Assembly (NCBI GenBank): GCA_963580285.1
Contig: OY757010.1
Location: 222,289,234 to 222,353,233 of the forward strand
Reading direction: 5' to 3'
Length of the DNA stretch: 64,000 nt
Origin: Lucinisca nassula
Taxonomy: Eukaryota > Mollusca > Bivalvia > Lucinida > Lucinidae
Positions within the stretch are counted from its first letter, which is position 1; the number at the start of each line of letters is the position of its first letter. Below are positions 1 through 11,325 of the stretch, piece by piece. The notes beneath the pieces were generated by a model. That model was not told where the DNA came from, made no database searches, and was given only the letters and a program-made list of their open reading frames with translations. Made by a program: the position numbers and the translations under genes.

Positions 1-255
1 TGGAATCGATATAATCGACCCAAAGCTCCCACCAGAGACACCAAAGGGAAAGAAATTCAAACATGAAAGTAGAAGTAAAACAAAGATCAGGAATCAATAC
101 AATTAACTTACTCCACCCATCAAAGACACCAAAGGGAAAGAAACACAAACATTAAGCGACCAGACCATAATGGAAACCTAAACGAAGGAAGGCCATAAGG
201 ACAGTTACTTTCCCACAAAATGGCCATATGGCCATCCAAAATAAAAAGACACAAG
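1..255 (-). repeat. Unclassified interspersed repeat X, minus copy
   Basis: The reverse complement aligns by eye with 16033-16215, sharing GGCCATTTTGTGGGAAAGT, CCCTTTGGTGTC and TTAATTGTATYGATTCCTGATC. It is therefore a dispersed repeat running off the left edge of the window. No coding frame, terminal repeat or poly-A tail identifies a class; a LINE 3' region or UTR of a larger element is possible. Confidence 0.6.
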
Positions 256-324
256 TGATACACACAGTAAGTAACAAACAACACCATAAATAAACCTCTT
301 ATTTGCTAAACAACAACATTAGTC

Positions 325-545
325 AGTCTCGATAGCGCAGCATTCGACTTATGAATGAGAGGTTGTGCGTTCGAATCCAGTCACCCGTATCGAGGTGTGT
401 CCTAATGATGCTCCCCCACTCCACCCAGATGTAAATGGGTAGCAGTGATGTAAAAGCCAGTGCCTCTCTCTCGCGCGCACTTGAAAACACTCGGAATGAG
501 TGTTTGAGAGCAATTCAGTAAGCTTGAAACTTTCATCGCAATTAG
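325..545 (+). mobile_element. tRNA-derived SINE
   Basis: The first ~70 nt are tRNA-like. CTCGATAGCGCAGCATTCG resembles an A box, GTTCGAATCC at 369-378 is a good B box, and CTCGATA pairs with TATCGAG at the end of the head. An unrelated body with a CTCTCTCTCGCGCGC stretch follows. The 3' end was not resolved and no target-site duplication was found. The acceptor and anticodon arms are too poor for a functional tRNA. Confidence 0.65.
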
Positions 546-695
546 TATAAACTAACAATATTAGTACCTCATAACTCATGTGAGCGACTTAGGTCCATCA
601 TGGACCTCTTTTCAGAGAAAATAATGCTTGTGAATCATTCTGCAAAAAATTATAAAAATCAAGTTGCCATCTGCTCTGAAAACATTTTTGGCACT

Positions 696-908
696 TTAAC
701 CTTTACCGTGCTGTAGGCAACAAGCCCTATCTTTGCAAACAGTGTAGATCCAGATCAGATGGCTTCTGAAGAAGCCATCTGATCAGGATCTACACAGTTT
801 GACATTCAGTTTATGAATATGTAGAAATAAGCTGCATCAAGTAATCTGATTGGTTCAAAGTCAGAAATGAGTGTGGCTTACTTGAATATTCAGCAGGTTA
901 AAGGTTAA
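696..908 (+). mobile_element. TTAA MITE, family A
   Basis: About 213 bp. The core hairpin at ~740-800 is built from GTAGATCCAGATCAGATGG and its complement. The left end starts TTAACC; the right end is a degraded CAGCAGG...GGTTAA. It matches the copies at 13524, 16349 and 18082, including the AATCTGATTGG and GTGTGGCTTA blocks. The TTAA flanks and CCC start suggest piggyBac-type mobilisation (inference). It has no coding capacity. Confidence 0.75.
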
Positions 909-914
909 AGGTTA

Positions 915-1110
915 CCAAAAAATCATAAAAATTGGGACACCTCATGGACTTGCTATAATTCTCCTGAAATTGTGACAAATGTGTTTCACGATCCAGCAAG
1001 GAGTCCAAAAGGTGATGATGGAATGGCAAACAGTGTAGGAGCAATCTGATCTGGATCTTAACTGATTTGTTAGGCCTATCTGTCCCAGAACTTAGGATCA
1101 TTACAGTAAG
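915..1110 (+). mobile_element. Non-TTAA MITE-like repeat, family D
   Basis: Shares GGACACCTCA-GGACTTGCTGTAATTCT, GATCCAGCAAGGAGT and GGCAAACAGTGTAG with 2150-2375 and 53500-53740. The central hairpin is damaged here: the left arm is cut short at AGGAGCAATCTGATC. No terminal repeats were found. Confidence 0.6.
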
Positions 1111-1574
1111 ATCGAGATCCAGTTTACACACAGATTCGGGGGAGCAATTAATTTAGATGTATTTTTATATTCCTTGTCAATTAAGGTTTACTCCGAAGGA
1201 GCAAATCTTTTCCTTTCTGGAGGGGCTCATTCACAGTTAAGCAAACAGGAAGTCCTGCAATTTGCCCGACTTGTTAAAAATTTTAGGTGTATAATATGGC
1301 TTTGAGTGGTTTTGCTTGCAAATTTTTCTCAGGAGTTTGCTCAGTCATATCAGTGAAGAACAAGCATACATGTATTTCCAGTCTTTACTTGCTGCCTGAA
1401 TTCCTGCTATTCCTTCATCAAAAACCACATCAAGTGAAATGTGTTCTCTGACATGTGTACCCAATACTTTAACATGTGTACCCAGCAGTCTAACATGTGT
1501 ACCAAGAAAGATTTGTCCAAACATTTTGGTCCAGTAGTTCAAGGCATCATCAATTTCACAAAGTTGTTAATGGA
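1111..1574. other. No recognisable feature
   Basis: AT-rich sequence without a recognisable exon. Positions ~1450-1505 contain three close copies of ACATGTGTACCCA, a small local tandem duplication. Confidence 0.4.
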
Positions 1575-1680
1575 CAAAACAGGGTTCTCCAGACTTTCTT
1601 ACGAGTCTTTAAACTGAGGTCCTGTCTCCATATGACCTTGGTTTGACATAAAACCAACACATACATTTTGGACAAAATGT
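1575..1680 (+). mobile_element. 5'-truncated SINE fragment
   Basis: TCTCCAGACTTTC..GAGTCTTTAAACTGAGGTCCTGTCTCC matches the body of the SINE at 45191-45350 downstream of its tRNA-like head. The head is missing. It ends in AACCAACACATACATTTTGG. Confidence 0.55.
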
Positions 1681-1944
1681 GAAATATTTCAGCAAATATA
1701 GTGGCATTATACACAAATAATTTTTTGTGAATAGTATGACAAGCTTTTGCTTTTGCAAAATCTGCTTACACTTCTAGTGAAAATAGTAGTTCATTTGCCA
1801 TATAAAATGATCAAAATTAAAACTAACCTCATTGCTAGAGTTGAACAACTGTATCCTGAAGTCTCATTAGGAAAACATGTCCGTAAGAAATAATTGCGTC
1901 CAACATGGTGTCAGAAAATGATAAACATATGGTAAAAACGATAA

Positions 1945-2054
1945 CATCTTTATTGTTTCTGCTTTCAACATAGATCGTGGGTGCTCGTTAGAACCGCCTC
2001 AATGAGGCGGTTCTAACGAGTACCCACAATCTATGTTTTTGAGCAAAAATAAGA
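1945..2054. repeat. Long palindrome, family P2
   Basis: Two arms of roughly 55 bp meet around GCCTCAATGAGGC. The inner 40 bp (CTCGTTAGAACCGCCTC and complement) is almost perfect; the outer arms include ATAGATYGTGGGT and TTATT..TTTCTGCT. Relatives lie at 19205-19300, 32455-32575 and 55378-55492. TATACCCCC and a CTATATAAAGTGGGG block follow, as also beside the 55-kb copy, so the palindrome is probably the core of a larger element. Confidence 0.7.
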
Positions 2055-2149
2055 CAGATAATGTATACCCCCGTAAACCCCACATTTCTCTATATAAAGT
2101 GGGGCTTAGGGGGATCTTCGTTTCCCGGACTTGTTATCGTGATGTAACC

Positions 2150-2375
2150 ATAAAAACACAAATGTCGGACACCTCAAGGACTTGCTGTAATTCTAAAATT
2201 TTAACAAATTTGTTTCACAATCCAGCAAGGAGTACAAAAAGTGAAGACGGAATGGCAAGCAGTGTAGACCCTGATCAGACGTCTCCTTCAGGAGCAGTCT
2301 GATCTGGCTCTGCACTGTTTGCTTAGACCCATCTGTCCCAATACTTGGGATCATAACGGTAGTCTGTCTTTACAG
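2150..2375 (+). mobile_element. MITE-like repeat, family D
   Basis: Best-preserved family D copy beside 53500-53740. The sequence GGCAAGCAGTGTAGACCCTG runs into a hairpin centred on CTCCTTCAGGAG, then TCTGATCTGG..CTGCACTGTTTGC. Flanking blocks are CTTGCTGTAATTCT and TGTCCCAATACTTGGGATCAT. Confidence 0.65.
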
Positions 2376-2441
2376 TGTGGTATAAGAATGTTCATTCAAC
2401 CCAAACATTTCTGTATATACTGGGAACACTGCATTGCTGCT

Positions 2442-2669
2442 AAGTGGGTCAGCACACTGATCTGAGCTTATGCTGGGTACACATGTACAAATACATATTT
2501 TTACTTGACTTTCCCCCTATTCCTGTACACATGTAACTAACTGATATCTGTTCCTGAGTGGGTCAGCACACTGATCCGAGTCTATGCTGGGCACACGTCT
2601 AAATACATATTTTAACTTGACATGCCTCCTAGTCCTGTACACATGTAACTAACAGATATGTGTTCCTGT
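2442..2669. repeat. Two-copy tandem duplication, period 114 bp
   Basis: GTGGGTCAGCACACTGATC occurs at 2444 and again at 2558. Each copy continues through ATGCTGGG.ACAC, AAATACATATTTT and CCTGTACACATGTAACTAAC. Divergence is about 10%. No coding role is apparent. Confidence 0.8.
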
Positions 2670-2964
2670 CTCATTGTAATTCCTACCTTCTGCCTTCTGT
2701 ATACAGCTGGAGAATCTTTATATAGGATTATGAATTAACTATCCTCAAAGTGGTTTGGCTTATGAAATGGTTGCCTTAGAAACTTTCCAGTCTTCCTTCT
2801 TTTTCAGAACAACAGATAGATAGCTGATTAATGTTTATGACAGTATTTATAGCCTAATTGAGGCCTAATTGGCAGAAACTAGCTAGTTTGGCCCATAAAA
2901 ACATGCACACTCCATATTTTTCAGTTCTGTGGTGTATTCCTTGCTTCCAGAGGATAACCCTTTT

Positions 2965-5100
2965 TAGCTCACCTGTCACGTAGTGACAAGGTGAGCTTTT
3001 GGGATCACTTTTTGTCCGTCGTCCGTCGTGCGTCCGTGCGTGCGTGCGTCCGTAAACTTTTCTTCACAGACATCTCCTCCTAAACCACTGATCAGATTTT
3101 GACCAAACTTCACAGGAATGATCCTTAGGTGGTCCCCTTTCAAAGTTGTTCAAATGGTTCCGGTCCGTTGCACATATAGGTCACAGTAGCCAAAAATAGA
3201 TTTTTTTCACCGAAAACTTAAAAAATCTTCTTCTCTGAAACCGCAAGGCCCAGGTCTTTGATATTTGGTATGAAGCTTCATCTAGTGGACCCCTACCAAG
3301 ATTGTTCAAATTATAGTGCTGGGGCCAAAAATGCCCCCGCACGGGGGCCCTTTGGTTTTACATGGGCTTATATAGGGAAAATCTTTAAAAATCTTCTTCT
3401 CTGAAACTGCAAGGCCCAGATCTTTGATATTTGGTATGAAGCTTCATCTAGTGGACCCCTTCCAAGATTGTTCAAATTATAGTGCTGGAGCTAAAGATGC
3501 CCCCGCACGGGGGCCCTTTGGTTTTACACAGGCTTATATAGGGAAAATCTTGAAAAATCTTCTTCTCTGAAACCGCAAGGCGTAGGTGTTTGATATTTGG
3601 TATGAAGCTTCATCTAGTGGACCCCTACCAAGATTGTTCAAATAATAGTGCTGGGGCCAAAAATGCCCCCGCATGGGGGCCCTTTGGTTTTACATGGGCT
3701 TATATAGGGAAAATCTTTAAAAATCTTCTTCTCTGAAACCGCAAGGCCCAGGTCTTTGATATTAGATATGAAGCTTTATCTAGTGGACCCCTACCAAGAT
3801 TGTTCAAATTATAGTGCTGAAGCTAAAAATGCCCCCGCACGGGGGCCCTTTGGTTTTACTTGGGCTTATATAGGGAAAATCTTGAAAAATCTTCTTCTCT
3901 GAAACCGCTAGGCCCAGGTCTTTGATATTTGGTATGAAGCTTCATCAAGTGGACCCCTACCAAGATTGTTCAAATTATAGTGCTGGGGCCAAAAATGCCC
4001 CCGCACCAGGGCCCTTTTGTTTTACATAGGCTTATATAGGGAAAATCTTGAAAAATCTTCTTCTCTGAAACTGCAAGGCCCAGGTCTTTGATATTTGGTA
4101 TGAAGCTTCATCTAGTGGACCCCTACCAAGATTGTTCAAATTATAGTGCTGGAGCTAACAATGCCCCCCGAACGGGGGCCCTTTGGTTTTACATGGGCTT
4201 ATATAGGGAAAATCTTGAAAAATCTTCTTCTCTGAAACCTCAAGGCCCAGGTCTTTGATATTTGGTATGAAGCTTCATCTAGTAGACCCTACCAAGATTG
4301 TTCAAATTATAGTGCTGGGGCCAAAAATGCCCCCGCACCAGGGCCCTTTTGTTTTACATAGGCTTTATAGGGAAAATCTTAAAAAATCTTCTTCTCTTCT
4401 TCTCTGAAACTGCAAGGCCCAGGTCTTTGATATTTGGTATGAAGCTTCATCTTGTGGACCTCTACCAAGATTGTTCAAATTATAGCCCTGGGGCCAAAAA
4501 TGCCCCCGCTCCGGGGCCCTTTGGTTTTACATAGACTTATTTAGGGAAAATCTTGAAAAATCTTCTTCTCTGAAACCACAAGGCTTAGGTCTTCGATATT
4601 TGTTATGACGCTTCAGCTAGTGGACCTCTATAAAGATTGTTTAAATTATAGCCCTGAGACCAAAAATGCCCCCGCCATGTGGCCCTTTGGTTTTAGATAG
4701 ACTTATATAGGGAAAATCTTTAAAAATCATCTTCTCTGAAACACAAGGCTTAGGTCTTTGATATTTGTTATGAAGCATCAGCTAGTGGACCTCTACCAAG
4801 ATTGTTCAAATTATAGCACTGGGGCCAAAAATGCACCCGCTCCGGGGCCCTTTGGTTTAACATAGACTTATATAGGGAAAATCTTGTTTTACATAGACTT
4901 CTATATGCAGGGTAAACCTTTAAAATCTTTTTCTCTGAAACCAGAAAGCCCAGGTCTTTCATATTCGATATGAAGCTTCATCTTGTGGACCTCTACCAAG
5001 ATTGTTCAAATTAGCCCTGGGGCCAAAATTGACCCTGCCCGGGGCCCACTTGTTATGCTTTGGATCAGGTGAGAGAACCAGGGCCCTCTAGGCCCTCTTG
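2965..5100 (+). mobile_element. Pearl/Helitron-like element (TAGCTCACC type)
   Basis: The 5' end is a palindrome, AGCTCACCTGTCAC-GTA-GTGACAAGGTGAGCT, followed by TTTTTGTCCGTCGTCCGTCGTGCG. The core has about eleven ~170-bp units, each with CTTCTTCTCTGAAACCGCAAGG, GATATTTGGTATGAAGCTTC and GCCCCCGCACGGGGGCCC. It ends in an AGGGCC-CTCTA-GGCCCT hairpin and CTTG before T. The architecture resembles bivalve pearl elements and non-autonomous Helitrons (established for those families; assignment here is inference). No transposase is encoded. Confidence 0.75.
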
Positions 5101-5149
5101 TATAGAACATATTTATATCCTGTGACTTGTTTTTTCATGGTCTTCTGCT

Positions 5150-8100
5150 AGTTCTCGTATATCTATGCCCAAGATGGATGAGACATCTTACTTTGTCATG
5201 GTCAGCTGCCAGTCTGTCTATGCCTATGATGGAATAGACATGTTGTTTCATCATGGTCATCTACCAGTCTGTCTATGTGTATGATGGAAAAGCGGTTATT
5301 TTGGCATGGTTCACTGCCAGTCTCTCTATGCCTATGATGGAAGAGGCATGTTATTTTATCATGATCATCTACCCGTCTCTCTATGCCTATGATGGAAGAG
5401 ACATGTTATTTTATCATGATCATCTACCAGTCTCTCTATGCCTACGATGGAAGAGAAATGTTATTTTGTCATGATCATCTACCAGTCTCTCTATGCCTAT
5501 GATGGAAGAGACATATTGTTTTGTCATGATCACACACAAGTCTCTCTATGCCTATGATGGAAGAGACATGTTATTTTATCACGATCACCTACCAGTCTCT
5601 CTATGCCTATGATGCAAGAGACATGTTATTTTATCATGATCATCTACCAGGCTCTCCATACCTACAATGGAAGATACATGTTATTTTGTCATGATCATCT
5701 ACCAGTCTCTCTCTGCCTACGATGGAAGAGGCGTGTTGTTTTATCATGATCATCTACCAGTCTCTATGCCTATGATGGAAGAGACATGTTATTTTGTCAT
5801 GATCATCTACCAGTCTCTCTGTGCCTATGTTGGAAGAGACATGTTATTTTGTCATGATCATCTACCAGTCTATGCCTATGATGGAAGAGACATGTGGTTT
5901 TGTCATGATCATCTGCCAGTCTCTCTATGCCTATGATGGAAGAGGCATGTTGTTTTGTCATGATCACCAACCAGTCTCTCTGTGCCTATGATGGAAGAGA
6001 CATGTTATTTTTTCATGATCATCTACCAGTCTCTATATGCCTACGATGGAAAAGACATGTTATTTTGTCGTGATCATCTGCCAGTCTGTCTATGCCTATG
6101 ATGGAAGAGGCATGTTATTTTATCATGATCATCTACCAGTCTGTCTACCGGCCCCGATAGCTCAGTTGGTAGAGTGTCCGCTCCGGGGAACGGGAGGTCT
6201 GGGGTTCGATCCCGGGCCGCGACATACCAAAGTCGTTAAAAATGGTACTAGCTGCTCATCGCTTGGCACTCAGGTTTTCGGGGAAGAGCTAGGACTGGTC
6301 GATCCAGTGTCAGGATAATGTGACTGGGTGTGGTATCATGTAATGTGTCTGGGACATGATACTTCAGTGAGGCAGCACTATAAACGTGAGCATTGAGCTC
6401 CCTGTCGCAACCAGACACCGTCGTGATATGACTGAAAAATTGTTGAAAGCGACGTTAAACCCGAAATCACACACACACACACACACACACACCAGTCTGT
6501 CTATGCCTATGATGGAAGAGACATGTTATTTTTTCATGATCATCTACCAGTCTCCCTATGCCTATGATGGAAGAGACATGTTATTTTGTCATGATCATCT
6601 GCCAGTCTCTCTATGCCTATGATGGAAGAGACATGTTATTTTGTCATGATACATCTACCAGTCTCTCTATGCCTATGATGGAAGAGACAATATTGGCTTG
6701 GCATGATCACCTACCAGTGTCTCTATGCCTATGATGAAAGAGACATTTTATTTTGTCATGATCATCTACCAGTCTCTCTGTGCCAATGATTGAAGAGACA
6801 TGTTATTTTATCATGATCATCTACCAGTCTCTCTATGCCTACGCTGGAAGAGACATGTTATTTTGTCATGATCATATACCAGTCTCTCTATGCCTATGAT
6901 GGAAGAGACATATTGTTTTGTCATGATCACATACCAGTCTCTCTATGCCTACGATGGAAGAGACATGTTATTTTGTCATGATCATCTACCAGTCTCTCTA
7001 TGCCTATGATGGAAGAGACAGGTTATTTTATCATGATCATCTACCAGTCGCTCTATGCCTATGTTGGAAGAGACATGTTATTTTGTCATGATCATCTACC
7101 AGTCTCTCTATGCCTATGATGGAAGAGACATGTTATTTTGTCATGATCATCTACTAGTCTCTCTATGCCTATGATGGAAGAGACATGTTATTTTGTCATG
7201 ATCACCTACCAGTCTCTCTATGCCTCACTGGAAGAGACATGTTATTTTGTCATGATCACCTACCAGTCTCTCTGTGCCTATGATGGAAGAGACATGTTAT
7301 TTTATCATGATCATCTACCAGGGTCTCCATGCCTACAATGGAAGAGACATGTTATTTTGTGATGATCATCTACCAGTCTCTCTCTGCCTACGATGGAAGA
7401 GGCGTGTTGCTTTATAATGATCATCTACCAGTCCCTCTGTGCCTATGATGGAAGAGATTGTTATTTTATCATGATCATCTATCAGTCTATGCCTATGATG
7501 GAAGAGACATGTTATTTTGTCATGATCATCTACCAGTCTCTCTCTGCCTATGATGCAAGAGACATGTTATTTTATCATTATCATCTACCAGTCTCTCTAT
7601 GCCTATGATGGAATGGACATGTTATTTTGTCATGATCATCTACCAGTCTCTCTATGCCTATGATGGAAGAGACATGTAATTTTGTCATGATCACATACCA
7701 GTCTCACTATACCTATGATGGAAGAGACATGTTATTTTGTCATGAACAACTACCAGTCTCTCTATGCCTATAATGAAAGAGACATGGTTTTGTTATGGTT
7801 ATCTACCTGTCTCTCTATGCCTGTGAGGGAAGAGACATGTTATTTTGTCATGATACATCTACCAGTCTCTCTATGCCTATGATGGAAGAGACAATATTGG
7901 TTTGGCATGATCACCTACCAGTCTCTCTATGCCTATGATGGAAGAGACATTTATTTTGTCATGATCATCTACCAGTCTCTCTGTGCCAATGATGGAAGAG
8001 ACATGTTATTTTATCATGATCATCTACCAGTCTCTCTATGCCTACGATGGCAGAGACATGCTATTTTGCCATGATCATCTACCAGTCTCTCTATGCCTAT

Positions 8101-9004
8101 GATGGAAGAGACATGTTATTTTATCATGATCATATCTTACAGTCTCTCTATGCCTATGATGGAAGAGACATGTTATTTTGTCATGATCATCTACCAGTCT
8201 CTCTATGCCAATGATGGAAGAGACATGTAATTTTGTCATGATCATCTACCAGTCTCTCTATGCCTACGATGGGAGAGGTGTGTTGTTTTGTCATGATCAT
8301 CTGCCAGTCTGTCTGTGCCTATGATGGAAGACACATGTTATTTTATCATGATCATCTACCAGTCTCTCTATGCCTACGATGGAAGAGACATGTTATTTTG
8401 TCATGATCATCTACCAGTCTCTCTATGCCTATGATGGAAGTGGCGTGTTGTTTTGTCATGATACATCTACCAGTCTCTCTATGCCTACGATGGAAGAGAC
8501 ATGTTATTTTATCATGATCATCTACCAGTCTCTCTGTGCCTATGATGGAAGAGACATTTTATTTTATCATGATCATCTACCAGTCTCTCTATGCCTATGA
8601 TGGAAGAGACATGTTATTTTGTCATGATCATCTGCCAGTCTCTCTATGCCTACGATGGAAGAGGCATGTTGTTTTGTCATGATCACCTACCAGTCTCTCT
8701 GTGCCTATGATGGAAGAGACATGTTATTTTATCATGATCATCTACCAGTCCCTCTATGCCTATGATGGAAGAGACACGTTATTTTGTCATGATCATCTAC
8801 CAGTCTATGCCTATGATGGAAGAGATATGTGGTTTTGTTATGGTTATCTACCTGTCTCTCTATGCCTGTGATGGAAGATACATGTTGTTTTGTCATGGTC
8901 TTCTTCCAGTCTCATACCTATGATGGAAGAGTCATACTATTTTGTGATGGTTATATGCCAATCTCTTTATTCCATTGATGGAAGAGACATGTTATTTTGT
9001 CATA
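5150..9004. repeat. 55-bp minisatellite, ~3.5 kb of repeat
   Basis: The unit is TCTCTCTATGCCTATGATGG + AAGAGACATGTTATTTTGTC + ATGATCATCTACCAG, repeated about 60 times with 5-15% divergence; flank copies are the most degenerate. Because 55 is not a multiple of three, each reading frame cycles through all three phases, so the short open frames with MPMMEETCYF or AYDGRDMLF blocks are by-products. A SINE interrupts it at 6148-6490. Some units show small deletions or an ACAATATTGG variant, which reappears ~1.2 kb later (near 6690 and 7890), suggesting higher-order duplication. Confidence 0.9.
6148..6490 (+). mobile_element. Full-length tRNA-derived SINE with 13-bp TSD
   Basis: Inserted in the 55-bp minisatellite; ACCAGTCTGTCTA occurs at 6135-6147 and 6491-6503. 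The head GCCCCGATAGCTCAGTTGG has a canonical A box, and GGTTCGATCC a B box within a pairable T arm (CTGGG/CCCGG). The body ends GCGACGTTAAACCCGAAATC and a (CA)n tail. It was retroposed after the minisatellite had expanded at this point. The internal 93-residue open frame crosses head and body and is not a gene. Confidence 0.92.
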
Positions 9005-9304
9005 TTTCTCCCTTAACAGAATATCTGCTGGAATATGCTATATATTATACAGTCCAAGAACCATAATTCTGCTTTATTGATTTTGGGAAGTAACAGTATA
9101 TACCCCTTTGAATTCTTCATCTTCTCAAAATTCATGATAACATTTTATCTTCTTTATAACCTGAACATACCTATTTTAAACTAGACCTTTTATCTACAGA
9201 GAGTCTGAGGAGTGCAAGAGCCATAACTCTTCCATCTATATTTGAGTTTTTGACCGATTACTTGATAGTGAAGACATTTTATTTACTAAGATGTTAGAGA
9301 TTGT
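9005..9304. other. No recognisable feature
   Basis: AT-rich spacer between the minisatellite and the next Helitron-like element. No exon, terminal repeat or tandem structure was recognised. Confidence 0.4.
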
Positions 9305-10317
9305 TATACCCCCGGCATACGAAGTATGTCAGGGGGTATATAGTTTTCGTCTTTCCGTCCGTTCATTCGTATGTTCGTTCGTTTGTTCGTTCGGTTGTTC
9401 GTCAACCTTTACGTCAAAGTTTTGCGTTAAACCTGTTTGATTGCTCATATCTCTGTAACCACAGGTTGGATTCTCTTCATATTTGGTACAAGATATCTCT
9501 ATAGCATTACCTTTCATATGGAATATCTAAGCCCCTGGGTGGGTTGTCTGTCTGTCCGTCTCTCTGTCTGTTCATCTCCTTTTACGTCAAAGTTTTGTGT
9601 TAAACCTTTTTCATTGCTGATATCTCTGTAACCACATGTTAGATTCTCTTCATGTTTGGTAAAGGATATCTCTGTAGCATTACCTTTCATATGGAATATC
9701 TAAGCCCCTGGGTGGGCTGTCTGTCTGTTCATCTAATTTTACGTCAAAGTTTTGAGTTAAACCTTTTTCATTGCTGATATCTCTGTAACCACATGTTAGA
9801 TTCTCTTCATGTTTGGTAGAGGATATCTCTATAGCATTACCTTTCATATGGAATATCTAAGCATCTGGGTCAAGCCCCTGGGTGGGCTGTCTGTCTGTCT
9901 GTTCATCTACTTTTACTTCAAAGTTTTGTGTTAAACCTTTTTCATGGCTGATATCTCTGTAACCACATGTTAGATTCTCTTCATGTTTGATAAATGATTT
10001 CATGATGCATGTCCCTTCCCCCACCCATGGTGACCTTGACCTCAAGGTCATGGTGACCTTGACCTCAAGGTCACAGACTTAGAAATTTTACATTTGGTTA
10101 AAGTTTTATGTCAAAGTTTATAGATGCCTGTATGTTCTATTTGATGCCCTCACACCCTTGTTCCATTTAGAAATTTCATGTTTGGTTTAGCTTTACAAGC
10201 ACATTTATAGATTCTTATAGCTTCTTGACTTCATTCATATTACATACAAGCTCGAAAGATATATCAGAGGGTGATGCTGGCCGGGGGTATACGTGACCCA
10301 CTGGTCACTTTCTCTAG
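9305..10317 (+). mobile_element. Helitron-like element, CTAG end
   Basis: Opens with the palindrome TATACCCCCGGCATAC-GAA-GTATGTCAGGGGGTATA, then TTTTCGTCTTTCCGTCCGTTC. The core has three to four ~170-bp units with TTTTACGTCAAAGTTTTG, ATATCTCTGTAACCACA and TTACCTTTCATATGGAATAT. It ends with hairpin GTGACC-CACT-GGTCAC, 7 nt of spacer, then CTAG before TT. Near 10028-10074, GGTGACCTTGACCTCAAGGTCA is duplicated. A CTRR end preceded by a hairpin is the hallmark of Helitrons. Confidence 0.75.
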
Positions 10318-10405
10318 TTTAGTTATATGTCATTATGAATCAGTATTTTTAGATGATGACCGGAATTAAGCCTAATCTGTTTCATTTGCTGTAATTCCTT
10401 TTTTT

Positions 10406-10438
<33 letters not shown>

Positions 10439-10690
10439 AAGAAGTTAAACCCCACAATAATATCACTACTAATGATGGAGTTTTGGCTTCTGAAAAATGC
10501 AAGTATGTTATGAAACATTATACTGCAGATGTCAATTATTTGCATTATCACCAAATGTAAATTCCTCTCATATACTTGTTTAAAACATAAAGTAAAAGTA
10601 TGTATCGTAAAATGTTGCACAATTCAATTGCCGAGCTCAGTTTTGATAAGGATTTTCATTGAGTTCCAATGTAGAAAAGGTGGACATTAA
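10318..10690. other. Poly-G tract in otherwise unassigned sequence
   Basis: Contains T10 followed by G30 at 10408-10437, then AAAGAAGTTAAACCCCACAA, which resembles the GTTAAACC tail of local SINEs and may be a remnant. Poly-G this long is prone to sequencing error, so its length is uncertain. Confidence 0.5.
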
Positions 10691-10772
10691 TTAACCCATT
10701 TTGTACCCGAAACCCCAATGCTGGCCTCGATAGCTCCGTCGGATGCGCATCTAACTGGTGACCCTGCCAGGG

Positions 10773-11325
10773 TGTCACACAGTCAAGGAAACAGAACACA
10801 CGGAAAATGTTCAACTTGCTTTATTTCAGCTCTTTACCAAGCGGAGTGAAAGACTGACTGACGACTAGAAAACAACCCCAGTTTATATACATCTCCTAGG
10901 TTTCATAACTGATCATTAAAACATGACACATCCATGCATCAGCACTTATTCAGTCATTAAACGGTATTTAAACTAACTTTGACCGGGTTCACATGACAGC
11001 TATCGCTCGGGGCTAGTCATATGAGCACTCAATCCGTCATTAAACGGAATTAACCGGACTTTGAACGGTCATATGAGTGTTTGTCCCAATTATGGTCTGA
11101 TATTACTTCGCAGTTTTCATCTCAATCCGTCATTAAACGGAATTAACCTGACTTTGACCGGTCATGTGAGTGTTTGCCACAATTATGGTCTGATATTACT
11201 TCGCAGTTTTCATCTACTGTAAAAAATGCACTGGGATTGTCTTCTCGCCTGACCCTACCTATATGATATAGGTAATTTTCTAATATAAGAAAAACAATAC
11301 ATACAAGAACCCTTACTGTGTTACA
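10773..11325 (-). mobile_element. Solo LTR
   Basis: A 553-bp unit bounded by TGTCACACAG and CTGTGTTACA, imperfect inverted ends of TGT...ACA type, flanked by a 4-bp duplication AGGG (10769-10772, 11326-11329). Read on the minus strand it has direct repeats, then TATATAAAC (10881-10889), then AATAAA (10820-10825) about 47 nt before the end: the U3-R-U5 order of an LTR. No internal retroelement sequence adjoins it, so recombination to a solo LTR is inferred. The parent family was not identified. Confidence 0.75.
11029..11215 (-). repeat. 93-bp direct repeats in the LTR U3 region
   Basis: Two copies starting CAATCCGTCATTAAACGGAA, ~95% alike, with a shorter degenerate third copy near 10956-10990 (CATTAAACGGTATTTAAAC). 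On the minus strand they lie upstream of the TATA box, where LTR enhancer repeats usually sit. Confidence 0.75.

Noticed and set aside
6151..6224. tRNA gene
   Set aside because: Good A and B boxes, but the acceptor does not pair and the sequence continues into a SINE body with tail and target duplication.
5253..8600. Tandem-repeat protein from frames with MEETCYFVMIIYQ blocks
   Set aside because: The unit is 55 bp, so frames rotate; no frame stays open through the array, and several units carry shifts.
5150..9004. CRISPR array
   Set aside because: Whole units repeat without unique spacers, in a eukaryotic context.
10372..10620. Proline-rich small protein
   Set aside because: The proline run is the poly-G tract read on the minus strand.
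10773..11325. Endogenous retrovirus
   Set aside because: Only a solo LTR is present; no gag, pol or env sequence adjoins it, and LTR retrotransposons have the same structure.
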